Below are positions 26,601-35,286 of a stretch of DNA of 64,000 nucleotides, piece after piece. The translations under genes were made by a program, and so were the position numbers. Origin of the DNA: Danxiaibacter sp048498555 (lineage in GTDB: Bacteria; Bacteroidota; Bacteroidia; Chitinophagales; Chitinophagaceae). The stretch's first letter is position 1. Every line of letters begins with the position of its first letter. The stretch lies in contig JBEHXT010000008.1 in assembly GCA_048498555.1 (NCBI GenBank), positions 62,001 through 126,000 on the forward strand, given 5' to 3'. The notes beneath the pieces were generated by a model. It saw only the letters and a program-made list of their open reading frames with translations, did no database searches and was not told where the DNA came from.

Positions 26601-27361
26601 TAGCGCGAACTAACTTCAGCACGGCCATTTACGGATGCCTGAAAGGTGTATGGTTGAAGCTCTGCAATTTCACCTACGGATGTTTTGATGACAAGGTTTT
26701 GATTTTTTACATCGAGTTTATCTACGCCATCAAATTTTAGCGCTATGTTGTTGACATCTCCGCCTGGATTAACGATAAGGTCGTATTTCAGTGATCCGTT
26801 GTCTACGTAATATCGTACGTCTATATTTTGATAAATGTTTTTGTAAGTAACAGCCTGGTAGATCTTGCAATTGCTGGCCCATTTAGAACGGTCGTTGCCG
26901 ATAAAATAGTTATTTACCGAGATCATTTCTTTTTCACCCGACATCGTCAAAGGGGTGCCTGACGCTGTTCTGCTGTTGGCGCCTGTGTTCATGAAAGAAA
27001 CTTCATACGCATGGGAACGGATAACGCCCGACTGCTCTCTGCCCGGCCTTCCGGAAGTCCTGGCGTTGGATGAAGAAGTGCTGAAATAGGGGTGAGATGT
27101 ATCTGAGTTGCTTAATGTGCCATGGTAATATTCTGATGCCTGCAGCATATCCTGCTGGTTGCTCATCACCACACGGTAGCCTGTTTCAGTAAGATAAAAC
27201 GCGCCGTTATTAATGTCGCCCTTGAATTTGATCGATTTGTCCCACTGGCCCTTGTTCTCAACAAACTCAATACCTTGCGATTTTGCCTTGTTTATTCCGG
27301 CAAAAAGCGACAAAATAGTAGCAATACGCGTAAAATGTTTCAATTCAAATAGTTTGATCAT
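23660..27361 (-). CDS. Large PKD surface protein with T9SS type B (CHU_C) C-terminus (copy 2)
   Basis: A 1233-residue paralogue of the 18653-22267 protein with the same order: signal peptide, DUF7948-like start (IEFVENKGQWDKSIKFKG), SBBP-type propeller, four PKD domains (WSFGDGS, WDFGDGS, WDFGDET, WLFGDGD) and a CHU_C sorting domain (VPNAFTPNGDGINDHVKV). The main difference is an insertion of roughly 30 residues near position 95-130, rich in Ser, Thr and Gly, between the first two blocks. It starts with ATG. recG ends 63 bases upstream, so it may be cotranscribed with recG or have a promoter in that short space. Surface adhesin or motility-related role is inferred from the family. Confidence 0.92.
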   Translation of the reverse strand: MIKLFELKHFTRIATILSLFAGINKAKSQGIEFVENKGQWDKSIKFKGDINNGAFYLTETGYRVVMSNQQDMLQASEYYHGTLSNSDTSHPYFSTSSSNARTSGRPGREQSGVIRSHAYEVSFMNTGANSRTASGTPLTMSGEKEMISVNNYFIGNDRSKWASNCKIYQAVTYKNIYQNIDVRYYVDNGSLKYDLIVNPGGDVNNIALKFDGVDKLDVKNQNLVIKTSVGEIAELQPYTFQASVNGRAEVSSRYSVSNDNVVRFRIGAYDKTQPLVIDPTMVFSSFSGSRDDNWGYTATYDGAGNMYGGGIVFGQGFPVINGAFQTKWGGGTEEDIFAPIDIGIIKLSANGTQRLFATYLGGSGNEQPHSMVVDNSGNLVIVGRTTSANFPATQDKYGPAAKGTDIFITKINPTGTGLIGSRLFGGTGVDGINIAPKYASSPDGASSTRRNYGDDSRSEVIVDAANNIYLASCTQSTDFPVTSNAFQPKFGGGKQDGVFIKTNADLSTVITSTFFGGSGDDAAFVLALNPLNNNILIGGATGSTDFPGTHNGAVISNTYNKGECDGFVSLMTNDGSLIKSTYAGTTGHDLVYGVQYDKFGYPYIMGTTTGSWTTTTNVGYLDKGGKQFIAKLKKDLSGYEYSTTFGTGLSAPDISPVAFLVDRCENVYVSGWGGAANTAKNYPSAGTLNLKITPDAIQKSTDNSDFYFFVLKKDATQQLYGSYFGQKGGFGEHVDGGTSRFDKQGVIYMAMCANCMKSGAFPTMPGNVWSPSNPASSGSKCNLAMVKIAFELAGVGTGVQSAIDGIIRDTAGCVPLTVDFKDTIAVGKQYVWSFGDGSKKDTTTIAQISHTYNQIGLYKVMLVAIDSSSCNIADTSYMNILVRKDRAILNTGYTKLLPCDSLKYEFQNNSTAPPGMSFDNSSFIWDFGDGSPTLTAGPGNVYHNYASPGKYNILLKMVDTAFCNYPETDSIILRIASNVKAQFTTPPSGCAPYDAVFTNTSLAGQQYFWDFGDETTSTEESPVHTYPKPGNYTIKLVVIDSSTCNKIDSVRYNIIVSPKPTASFTFTPTQAEPNSPFYFSNSSVNATNYKWLFGDGDSVVTVKTQPPVSHIFNSSGNFRVTLIASNPYRCYDTASQTLQALVIPLVDVPNAFTPNGDGINDHVKVRGYGIDKMSFKIFNRWGTLMFQSASQDLGWDGKFKGQLQQQDVYTYVLDVIFFDGTKYQKKGDITLLK

Positions 27362-27424
27362 TGCCTAATATACTTTAGCCATCCCACGTCATAGGTTAAC
27401 ACCCCATGAGTTGGCGGTTATTCT

Positions 27425-29557
27425 TTAGGATATTTTGCTCCAAATAGTTTTTCCCTTTTGCGAAAGCAGGTAGTCTTTGAGTGATTGGTTTTTAGGATGG
27501 GTCAGGTCTTCGTCTTTTTCAAGAATCTTTTCAGCATAATGTTTAGCGGCTTCCAGTAACGGCTTGTCATTTACCAGGCTGGCAAGCTTAAAATTCAGCA
27601 TTCCACTCTGGCGGGTGCCTTCAATATCACCGGGGCCGCGCAATTCTAAGTCTTTTTCGGCAATTTTAAACCCATCGTTGGTGGAACACATAATTTTTAA
27701 TCTTTCTTTGCCGTCATTGCTCACTTTGCTGCCGGTTAAAAGAATGCAAAAACTTTTTTCACTACCCCTTCCAACCCTTCCGCGAAGCTGATGCAACTGT
27801 GAGAGACCGAATTTTTCGCTGCTTTCAATTACCATTACTGAGGCATTCGGTACGTTAACGCCCACCTCAATTACAGTTGTGCTCACCATTATCTGGGTGT
27901 CGCCCTTCACAAACCGTTGCATGTTAATTTCCTTTTGGTCCGCCGGCATTCTTCCATGCACCATGCTGATATAAAACTTCGGTTCCGGAAAAAAGCTTTT
28001 AACCTGTTCGTAACCCTGCATCAGGTCCTCGTAGCTCAGTTTCTCGCTTTCTTCAATCAGGGGATAGATCACATAGGCCTGTCGGCCTTTGTCTATTTCC
28101 GAGCGGATAAAATCCATCACATTTGCCCGCTGCATTTCATTCCTGTGAACGGTTGTTATGGGCTGCCTTCCCGGGGGCAATTCGTCCATAACGCTGTAAT
28201 CAAGATCGCCGTACGCCGTCATTGCCAGTGTTCGTGGAATGGGCGTAGCCGTCATAACCAGCACATGCGGAGGAATGGCAGCTTTCTTCCAGAGCGCTGC
28301 CCGTTGGGCCACGCCAAATCTGTGCTGTTCGTCAACAATGGCTAGTCCGAGATTTTTAAACTGCACGGTATCCTCAATTACTGCATGCGTACCCGCAAGC
28401 AGATGAATTGAGCCATCTTCCAAACCTTTTAAGATCTTCTTTCTTTCGGCAGTTTTGGTACTTCCGGTAAGCAGGCGCATTTCAATGGGCATATCCTTCA
28501 ATAGAACGGATAATCCGTTAAAATGTTGTTGAGCCAGTATTTCCGTAGGTGCCATTATGCAGCTTTGATAACCGTTGTCTGCCGCAAGAAGCATACATAA
28601 GAGCGCAACAATCGTCTTGCCGCTGCCTACGTCTCCCTGTAAAAGCCGGTTCATTTGGTGGCCACGTAAGGTATCGGACCTAATCTCCTTCATTACCCTC
28701 TTTTGCGCGCCAGTGAGACTGAACGGCAAGTGCTCATTGTAAAAGCTGTTAAATAGGTCGCCAACTTTCTCAAACACAACGCCACGGCTTGTTTTGTGCC
28801 TGTTTAAACGGGTAAGGTTCAGGCGCACCTGTGCAATAAAAAATTCTTCAAACTTTATCCGGTTTACGGCTGATTTATGGGCAGTGGCGTTACCGGGAAA
28901 GTGAATATCCCATATCGCCCTGTAACGGCTGGGGAAGTTTAATTTTTCAAGCAAGTACCCGGGAATATTGTCAGGAATGTCCCTTTCGCTTATTTGCGCA
29001 AGCAGGGTACCGGTAAGTTTTCCTATTTGTCGTGCATTCAACCCTTTGGCCTTGAGTTTTTCAGTGGTGGAATATATGGGTTCAAGAAAATTCTTTCCTT
29101 CCGCATTTACTTCAGCCAAAGGCTCAATCTCCGGATGGGTCATTTGCGCCTTGCCATTAAAAAAGCCCGTACGGCCATACACCAGGTATTTTTGTCCGGT
29201 GCTGATCGTTTTTTCTACCCAGTTAATTCCCTGGAACCAGGTAAGCTCGAGAATACCGGAACTGTCCCTGAGGTGGGCAACCAGCCTTTTTGACCGTTTT
29301 TCTCCCAGCACTTCCATTTTGATAATCGTTCCGGCTACCTGGATAAATTCAGTCTGGTAAGAAATTCCGCTGATCAGGTTTACCTGCGTTTTATCAATAT
29401 GCCGAAGTGGAAAATGTTCAAGCAAATCACGAAACGTAAAAATGCTCAATTCTTTCCGCAGCATATCTCCTTTCAATGGCCCTACGCCTTTCAGGTATTC
29501 AATGGGAGAATCTAATATGGATGGTTGTCTGTTAATATCCGGGTCCTTTTTGTGCAA
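27425..29557 (-). CDS. recG: ATP-dependent DNA helicase RecG
   Basis: Remodels stalled replication forks and branched DNA. The 710-residue protein has the N-terminal wedge/OB part (SPIEYLKGVGPLKGDML, then LVAHLRDSSGILELTWFQG), Walker A GDVGSGKT near residue 310, DEQHRFG near 408, and the helicase C-domain with HGRMPADQKE and QLRGRVGRG. Length fits the family. No ATG exists upstream of the conserved start; the frame opens with TTG at 29557 after an in-frame TGA, and the first ATG (residue 32) would cut into the wedge domain. TTG is therefore the likely start. Confidence 0.95.
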   Translation of the reverse strand: MHKKDPDINRQPSILDSPIEYLKGVGPLKGDMLRKELSIFTFRDLLEHFPLRHIDKTQVNLISGISYQTEFIQVAGTIIKMEVLGEKRSKRLVAHLRDSSGILELTWFQGINWVEKTISTGQKYLVYGRTGFFNGKAQMTHPEIEPLAEVNAEGKNFLEPIYSTTEKLKAKGLNARQIGKLTGTLLAQISERDIPDNIPGYLLEKLNFPSRYRAIWDIHFPGNATAHKSAVNRIKFEEFFIAQVRLNLTRLNRHKTSRGVVFEKVGDLFNSFYNEHLPFSLTGAQKRVMKEIRSDTLRGHQMNRLLQGDVGSGKTIVALLCMLLAADNGYQSCIMAPTEILAQQHFNGLSVLLKDMPIEMRLLTGSTKTAERKKILKGLEDGSIHLLAGTHAVIEDTVQFKNLGLAIVDEQHRFGVAQRAALWKKAAIPPHVLVMTATPIPRTLAMTAYGDLDYSVMDELPPGRQPITTVHRNEMQRANVMDFIRSEIDKGRQAYVIYPLIEESEKLSYEDLMQGYEQVKSFFPEPKFYISMVHGRMPADQKEINMQRFVKGDTQIMVSTTVIEVGVNVPNASVMVIESSEKFGLSQLHQLRGRVGRGSEKSFCILLTGSKVSNDGKERLKIMCSTNDGFKIAEKDLELRGPGDIEGTRQSGMLNFKLASLVNDKPLLEAAKHYAEKILEKDEDLTHPKNQSLKDYLLSQKGKTIWSKIS

Positions 29558-29730
29558 ATATCAAACTTTGCGAAAATAATTAATAACTGCCTGTTTTTTG
29601 TACCAATAAAAACGCCTGTCAGAAACCTTTTATCAGGATAAATTTTGGCAAGCATTAAGCAATACGCACTCAATCAATTGGTTAAAAAAGAACTACTTTT
29701 CAAACCTGATTTAAATTAAAGCTCGCTGCC

Positions 29731-32190
29731 ATGATTCATTTACATCTTAAAAAGATTGCTTTTTCGCTGTTCGCCTTTGTTATCGGTAAAAACCTGTCGG
29801 CCCAGGCCGACGTTACAATGTTATTTAAAGAGCCCGCGCGGCATTTCACTGCTTCCGCGCCTTTGGGAAATGGGCGGCTGGGAGCTATGGTGTTTGGCAA
29901 CCCGAATAGCGAACGGATTGTGCTAAATGAAATATCCATGTGGTCTGGCGGTGTTGACGATGAAAACAATTATGAGGCATACAAAACACTGCCGGAACTG
30001 AGGCGGCTGTTGTTGGAAGGAAAAAACATTGAGGCCCAGGATTTATTACAAAAACATTTTGTGTGTAATGGCCCGGGATCGGGAAGTGGAAACGGCGCCA
30101 ATGTAAAATTCGGATGTTACCAGACTGTTGGTGATCTGCGGATTAACTGGCTCGATACTGCTGCCAGCTTTAGTAATTATTCGCGTAACCTGCGGCTGGA
30201 CAGCGCAAAAAGTACCACTTCCTGGGTGCGTAATGGTATCGGCTTTACGCAGGAAGTGTTTGTATCTGCTCCACAGCAAGTAATTGTGATCCGGCTAAAA
30301 ACTGATAAAAAAGCTGCGCTTTCATTTTTGATTGGATTGAATAGAAAAGAGCATGCATCTGTAACTGCAAAAAATGGCCAGATTGTAATGACGGGTGTAC
30401 TGAATGGCGGTAATAATGATGAAGGATTGCATTATGCTTCGATATTAAAAGCAATTCCTGTAAATGGCAAAGTTGCCGTTAAGGAAAATGCACTGGAGAT
30501 AACCGGAGCGGATGAGTGTGTTTTGCTGGTTGCCACGAGAACAGATATGAATTGGCCGGAAGTTACAAAAAGAGGGAAAGATCCATTACCGGTAGCCAGC
30601 CAGGATATTCAACAGGCGTCTGCGAAGAATTGGAATAGCCTGCAGCAAGCGCATGTAAAAGATTACCGCAATTATTTTTCACGAAACGGCATTTGGTTTA
30701 ACGGCAGTGATGACGAAGTGAAAAATTTATCTGTCAGCGAACGGTTGCAACGGTTTTACAAAGGTGAGGCTGATCCTGCGTTGCTGTCGCTGTATTATAA
30801 TTTTGGAAGATACCTGCTGATCTCATCATCCCGGCCGGGCGGAATGCCTGCTAATCTCCAGGGATTATGGGCCGAAGAATATCAAACACCGTGGAACGGA
30901 GATTATCATATCGATATAAACCTGCAGATGAATTACTGGCCTTCCGAAGTAACCAATCTGTCTGATCTTAACCAACCGTTATTCCGGCTATTGGAACAAA
31001 TGGCTGTAAACGGCAAAAAGACGGCAAAAGCTTACTATAATTCTGAAGGCTGGGTGGCACATGTTATTGCTAACCCCTGGGGTTTTGTTGCGCCGGGCGA
31101 GGGAGCCGGCTGGGGTTCCACGCTGGTAGGCGGGGCTTGGACTGCCACACATTTATGGCAACATTACCTGTACACAAAGGATGAGAATTTTTTACGCCAG
31201 TATTACCCGGTTATAAAGGGGGCCGCAAGGTTTTACACAGATATTTTGATTGAAGAGCCGCAGCATAAGTGGCTGGTTACGGCGCCCTCCAACTCGCCTG
31301 AAAATACATATATATTGCCTGATGGCAGATCTGGCCAAACTTGCATGGGGCCAACCGTTGATATGCAAATTGGCAGGCAGTTACTGGGTATGACGATCAA
31401 CGCAGCGCGCAAACTAAAAGTTGACAAGGCATGGAGCGATTCGCTGGAGCTTGTTTTAGGAAGGCTTGCACCCAACCAGATAAGCCCCACAACTGGCGGT
31501 ATACAGGAATGGCTACAGGATTATAAAGAAGCGGAAATACACCACAGGCACGTGTCTCATTTATATGGATTGTATCCATACGACGAGATTAATCCATGGG
31601 AAACACCTGATCTCGCTAAAGCCGCGAATGCAACGCTTGTAAGGCGTGGCGACGGCGGAACAGGTTGGTCAAGAGCCTGGAAAATTGCTTTTTGGGCAAG
31701 GCTTCAGGATGGGGATCATTCCTATAAAATGCTGAAGGAATTGCTGACGCCCGTAGACCCATCCAGTGAAATTAAAATGGCTAGCGGGGCTGGAACATAC
31801 CCCAATTTATTCTGCGCGCATCCTCCTTTTCAGATTGATGGGAATTTTGGGGCTACAGCGGCAATTGCCGAAATGTTGCTGCAAAGCCATGGAAATAGCG
31901 AAGTGATTCGTCTATTGCCGGCCTGGCCGTCAGAAAAATCACTGGCTGAGGGCAAAGCAAAAGGGCTGTGTGCACGCGGCGGTTTTGTGGTTGATTTTGA
32001 TTGGAAGGATGGAATTGTGAAAAGCGCCAATATCCAGTCCAAATTAGGTGGCCAATGTAAAATAGCGTTGCCGGTAAATCAATATGAAGTGCGGAATAGC
32101 GGAAATAAATTGGTTAGCGTAATATCAACAGATGGTACGATAAGTTTTTCAACAGTTAAGGGAGAAAAATATACCATCAGCAAAAAATAA
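29731..32190 (+). CDS. Glycoside hydrolase family 95 (alpha-L-fucosidase/galactosidase type)
   Basis: An 819-residue exported glycosidase with a signal peptide (about 1-25). The N-terminal GH95 beta-sandwich starts at FKEPARHFTASAPLGNGRLGAMVFGN and contains NEISMWSGG. The (alpha/alpha)6 catalytic barrel includes INLQMNYWPSEVTNLS, with the two asparagines typical of the GH95 active site, and later HRHVSHLYGLYP and FQIDGNFGATAAIAEMLLQS. Family enzymes release terminal L-fucose or L-galactose from oligosaccharides. There is no SusCD next to it, so it is an isolated glycan-trimming gene. It ends at a 14-pair hairpin at 32215-32251. Confidence 0.92.
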   Translation: MIHLHLKKIAFSLFAFVIGKNLSAQADVTMLFKEPARHFTASAPLGNGRLGAMVFGNPNSERIVLNEISMWSGGVDDENNYEAYKTLPELRRLLLEGKNIEAQDLLQKHFVCNGPGSGSGNGANVKFGCYQTVGDLRINWLDTAASFSNYSRNLRLDSAKSTTSWVRNGIGFTQEVFVSAPQQVIVIRLKTDKKAALSFLIGLNRKEHASVTAKNGQIVMTGVLNGGNNDEGLHYASILKAIPVNGKVAVKENALEITGADECVLLVATRTDMNWPEVTKRGKDPLPVASQDIQQASAKNWNSLQQAHVKDYRNYFSRNGIWFNGSDDEVKNLSVSERLQRFYKGEADPALLSLYYNFGRYLLISSSRPGGMPANLQGLWAEEYQTPWNGDYHIDINLQMNYWPSEVTNLSDLNQPLFRLLEQMAVNGKKTAKAYYNSEGWVAHVIANPWGFVAPGEGAGWGSTLVGGAWTATHLWQHYLYTKDENFLRQYYPVIKGAARFYTDILIEEPQHKWLVTAPSNSPENTYILPDGRSGQTCMGPTVDMQIGRQLLGMTINAARKLKVDKAWSDSLELVLGRLAPNQISPTTGGIQEWLQDYKEAEIHHRHVSHLYGLYPYDEINPWETPDLAKAANATLVRRGDGGTGWSRAWKIAFWARLQDGDHSYKMLKELLTPVDPSSEIKMASGAGTYPNLFCAHPPFQIDGNFGATAAIAEMLLQSHGNSEVIRLLPAWPSEKSLAEGKAKGLCARGGFVVDFDWKDGIVKSANIQSKLGGQCKIALPVNQYEVRNSGNKLVSVISTDGTISFSTVKGEKYTISKK

Positions 32191-32214
32191 TTAGCCGGAT
32201 TTTTTAATGTTATA

Positions 32215-32251
32215 CAAACGGGATAGATGCCGCTGGAATCTATCCCGTTTG
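32215..32251 (+). terminator. Terminator-like hairpin after GH95 gene
   Basis: The perfect 14-pair stem CAAACGGGATAGAT/ATCTATCCCGTTTG encloses a 9-base loop. Only CTTT follows, so it is a stable 3' hairpin with a poor U-tract. Confidence 0.6.
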
Positions 32252-32504
32252 CTTTAGGAAGCAATTTGCTTGCGCACTTTCAGGGCTGGTCGTAGCGTGT
32301 TAAACAGAAAAATTATTCGTAAAAGGCATTAATTTGTAAAACGCCGCATCCTGCCATTATCAATTGTCCATTTTCAATTTTTAATTCATCCGACGAACTG
32401 CCCATTCGCGCATTTGCAAATTCGCATATTTACTCATTTTCAAATTCTCCTCTCCGCTTTCATTTCCTATCTTCGCCGCTTAATTTACAAAACCAGATAC
32501 ACGG
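32252..32504. repeat. GH95-trpS spacer with word repeats and trpS promoter
   Basis: No gene. From about 32355 to 32450 the spacer consists of degenerate words (CCATTCGCGCATTTGCAAAT, TTCGCATATTTACTCATTTT) of the same family as at 7090-7133. A promoter-like TATCTTCG at 32468-32475 is one mismatch from TAnnTTTG and lies 29 bases before the trpS ATG. Confidence 0.5.
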
Positions 32505-33503
32505 ATGAAAAAGGAGATTGTGGTTAGTGGAATACGTCCGACAGGCTTATTGCACTTAGGAAATTATTTTGGAGCTATACGCAATTTTGTGCGCATGCAG
32601 GAGGAGTATGAATGTTATTTTTTTGTGGCCGACTGGCACAGCCTTACTACGCATCCTGATACGAAGGAGTTGGTAAACAATGTACACCGTGTGCTGGCAG
32701 AAAACATTGCCTGTGGCCTTGACCCTGAAAAAGCCGCGTTCTATGTGCAGAGCGATGTTCCGGAAATTGCAGAGTTGTATTTGTATTTGAATATGCTCTC
32801 TTACAAAGGCGAGCTGGAAAAAACAACCACATTTAAAGATAAAGTGCGCCTTCAGCCGGAGAATGTAAATGCCGGATTATTGACCTACCCGGTTTTGCAG
32901 GCGGCTGATATTCTTATTCAGCGTGCATTGTATGTGCCTGTGGGAAAAGATCAGGAGCAGCACCTGGAAATGACGAGAAATTTTGCAGATCGGTTTAATA
33001 AAAGGTATTCGGAAGTATTTCCGTTACCTAAGGCATTTAATTTTAGCGGAGAGCTCATTAAAATAATGAGCCTGGACGGCGCCGGTAAAATGAGCAAAAG
33101 CGAAAATCAGATGGTAACCATTTATCTTGCCGACGAGGACGACCTGTTGCGCAAGAAAATAATGAAGGCAAAAACAGATGCCGGCCCTGCAGAACCAAAT
33201 TCCGCAAAACCAGATTATATACAAAACTTGTTCACCATCATGAAACAAGTAAGCGAAAAAGACGTTTTGCAGAAATTTGAGGATGACTATAACAATTGCG
33301 TTATCCGTTATGGCGACTTGAAAAAGCAACTGGCAGAGGATATGGTTCGTTTCATTAAACCTATTCGTGAGAAAGCTGCAGATATTCAAAACGATAAAGC
33401 ATCTTTGTCTAAGATCATTAAACAGGGCGCAGATAAAGCCAGGGCGGGCGCCGTTGAAACGATTAAATTAGTGCGTAGCGCCGTTGGAGTAAATTATTTG
33501 TAG
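32505..33503 (+). CDS. trpS: Tryptophanyl-tRNA synthetase
   Basis: Charges tRNA(Trp) with tryptophan. The 332-residue class I synthetase has the HIGH-type motif as GLLHLGNYFGA at residues about 14-24 and the KMSKS loop in DGAGKMSKSENQ near 197. YVPVGKDQEQHLEMTR, typical of TrpRS, lies near 145. Length matches bacterial TrpRS. There is no leader-peptide attenuator or other regulatory structure in the spacer upstream. The deoxynucleoside kinase gene follows 104 bases later on the same strand. Confidence 0.96.
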   Translation: MKKEIVVSGIRPTGLLHLGNYFGAIRNFVRMQEEYECYFFVADWHSLTTHPDTKELVNNVHRVLAENIACGLDPEKAAFYVQSDVPEIAELYLYLNMLSYKGELEKTTTFKDKVRLQPENVNAGLLTYPVLQAADILIQRALYVPVGKDQEQHLEMTRNFADRFNKRYSEVFPLPKAFNFSGELIKIMSLDGAGKMSKSENQMVTIYLADEDDLLRKKIMKAKTDAGPAEPNSAKPDYIQNLFTIMKQVSEKDVLQKFEDDYNNCVIRYGDLKKQLAEDMVRFIKPIREKAADIQNDKASLSKIIKQGADKARAGAVETIKLVRSAVGVNYL

Positions 33504-33607
33504 AACGTTCGAAAAACTACATTGGCAAAACGAATTTTGTATTTATAATTGATTATTGAAACTGATTTATTCAGCACAAAGGCAATAACATATATAACAG
33601 CATCTGA

Positions 33608-34243
33608 ATGGCAAAAACAAAGAAAGCAAAGCATGTGGCGGTGGCCGGTAATATCGGTGCGGGAAAGACGACGCTTACTGAATTATTAAGCAAGCATTAC
33701 AAGTGGATACCACAGTTTGAGGATGTTGATCACAATCCTTACCTGATGGATTTTTATGAAGATATGCCTCGCTGGAGTTTTAATTTACAGATCTATTTCC
33801 TCAACAGCCGTCTCAACCAGCTCGTGGAAATAGAACGTGGAACAGAGACTGTTATCCAGGACAGGACCATTTATGAAGACGCCCATATTTTTGCGCCTAA
33901 CCTTCATGAAATGGGTTTGATGAGCAAGCGCGATTATGATAATTATTTTGATTTCTTTTCTACGTTGAAACAAATGGTTCAGCCACCGGATTTACTCATT
34001 TACCTGAAGGCTTCCGTGCCAACACTGGTGGGGCAAATTCAGAAGCGTGGCCGTGAATATGAAGAGAATATCCGCCTGGATTATTTAAAAAAATTGAACG
34101 AGCTATACAATAAGTGGATTGATGGTTATAAAGAAGGCCCATTGTTGGTAATTGATGTAGACAAAAACAATTTTGCCGACAAAGAAGAAGACTTTGGTGA
34201 GATCATTAACAAGGTAGATGGAATGTTGTTTGGATTGTTCTAG
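33608..34243 (+). CDS. Deoxynucleoside kinase
   Basis: Phosphorylates deoxynucleosides for nucleotide salvage. The 211-residue protein has the P-loop GNIGAGKT at residues 14-21, the DR motif (QDRTIYEDAHIF) with the ERS-like region, and a lid arginine stretch (QIQKRGREYEENI) near 140-150. Length and motif order match the dCK/dGK-like dNK family common in Bacteroidota. The exact base specificity cannot be read. The start is the only ATG near the P-loop. A terminator at 34319-34357 closes the gene. Confidence 0.92.
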   Translation: MAKTKKAKHVAVAGNIGAGKTTLTELLSKHYKWIPQFEDVDHNPYLMDFYEDMPRWSFNLQIYFLNSRLNQLVEIERGTETVIQDRTIYEDAHIFAPNLHEMGLMSKRDYDNYFDFFSTLKQMVQPPDLLIYLKASVPTLVGQIQKRGREYEENIRLDYLKKLNELYNKWIDGYKEGPLLVIDVDKNNFADKEEDFGEIINKVDGMLFGLF

Positions 34244-34318
34244 CAATGTACGATGTTAGATGTACGATGTAAAAATGGATGAAGCCTGATTTTTAGATTT
34301 CTGATATAAATTAATAAC

Positions 34319-34357
34319 GAGCCGGTGTTTACAGAACATCGGCTTTTGTTTTTTTGG
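34319..34357 (+). terminator. Rho-independent terminator after the kinase gene
   Basis: The ten-pair stem AGCCGGTGTT/AACATCGGCT with loop TACAG is followed by TTTTGTTTTTTT. One pair is a G-T wobble. Confidence 0.8.
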
Positions 34358-34427
34358 GTAATAAACTGCTTTTAAACGCAATCCTTAAATCTCGTGATCC
34401 CATAAATCCTGGTCAAGACGTATCCGA

Positions 34428-35210
34428 TCAAGACAAACTCTTAATCACTATATAAATTCCCATCACCAATACAAACCATCCAAATCCACGTTTTAATTTT
34501 TCACCCTGGATTTTTTCACTCAATCTACTTCCTATATACACTCCAAATATGGATAGCGCCGAAACTGATAACAACAGTTCCCAATCAACCTTTTCATTAA
34601 ACAGGTCACCTAAAAAGCCAAATAGAGAATTGATGGTAATGATCAGTAGCGACGTGCCAATAGCTTGTTTCATCGGCAGGCGGAACTGAAATACCAAAAT
34701 CGGAATAATTAAAAAACCACCTCCGGCACCTAAAAGGCCGGTGAGCAAACCAACGCCTATGCCGCTAATAATAATCATCGTGATATTGCTTTCAAGGCGG
34801 TGCGTTATGTCTTCTTCACTTTTAGTAGAAACCATTTTTATGGCTGCAAACATCATCACTACCGCTAGAAGTAACATAGTGAATAGCGACTTTGTAACTA
34901 CGAAGTTTCCTATGGTGACAACCTCTGTTGGTATAGCAGGCAATAAGTATCGCCGCGCGAGGAATACAGTAATGGTAGACGAGAGGCTGAAATAAACGGC
35001 CGTAACCGTATGTACATTGCCTCTTTTATAGTTGGCAAATGCGCCGGCAAGGCTTGTGGCGCCAACAATAAAAAGGGAGTGGCCGGTTGCCTGCAAAGGC
35101 GAAAGGCCAAAAAGGTAAACAAGAACGGGAATGGTTAAAATAGAGCCGCCCCCACCAATCAAACCCAATGAAACGCCAATAAACACGGCTGCTATATAAC
35201 CTGCGATCAT
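34428..35210 (-). CDS. TauE/SafE-family membrane transporter (sulfite/anion exporter type)
   Basis: A 260-residue integral membrane protein with about eight hydrophobic helices in two halves. Each half begins with the family's Gly-rich turn: GVSLGLIGGGGSILTIPVLVY in the first and GLLTGLLGAGGGFLIIPILVF in the second. TauE/SafE proteins export small sulfur-containing or organic anions; the substrate here is unknown. I start it at the ATG at 35210 rather than the TTG just before. The preceding NAD(P)-binding gene is on the same strand, 76 bases away, but a 15-pair inverted repeat separates them. Confidence 0.88.
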   Translation of the reverse strand: MIAGYIAAVFIGVSLGLIGGGGSILTIPVLVYLFGLSPLQATGHSLFIVGATSLAGAFANYKRGNVHTVTAVYFSLSSTITVFLARRYLLPAIPTEVVTIGNFVVTKSLFTMLLLAVVMMFAAIKMVSTKSEEDITHRLESNITMIIISGIGVGLLTGLLGAGGGFLIIPILVFQFRLPMKQAIGTSLLIITINSLFGFLGDLFNEKVDWELLLSVSALSIFGVYIGSRLSEKIQGEKLKRGFGWFVLVMGIYIVIKSLS

Positions 35211-35236
35211 CAATAGTATTTTCTTTAAATATGTTC

Positions 35237-35277
35237 AAGTATTTGCAGATGCAAATAAAGCTCATCTGCAAATACTT
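35237..35277. repeat. Perfect 15-base inverted repeat between two minus-strand genes
   Basis: The arms AAGTATTTGCAGATG and its exact complement flank an 11-base loop. It lies 10 bases after the stop of the NAD(P)-binding gene and 27 bases before the TauE start. It lacks a U-tract on the minus strand, so it may be a 3' hairpin or an operator. Confidence 0.7.
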
Positions 35278-35286
35278 TGTGCAACA

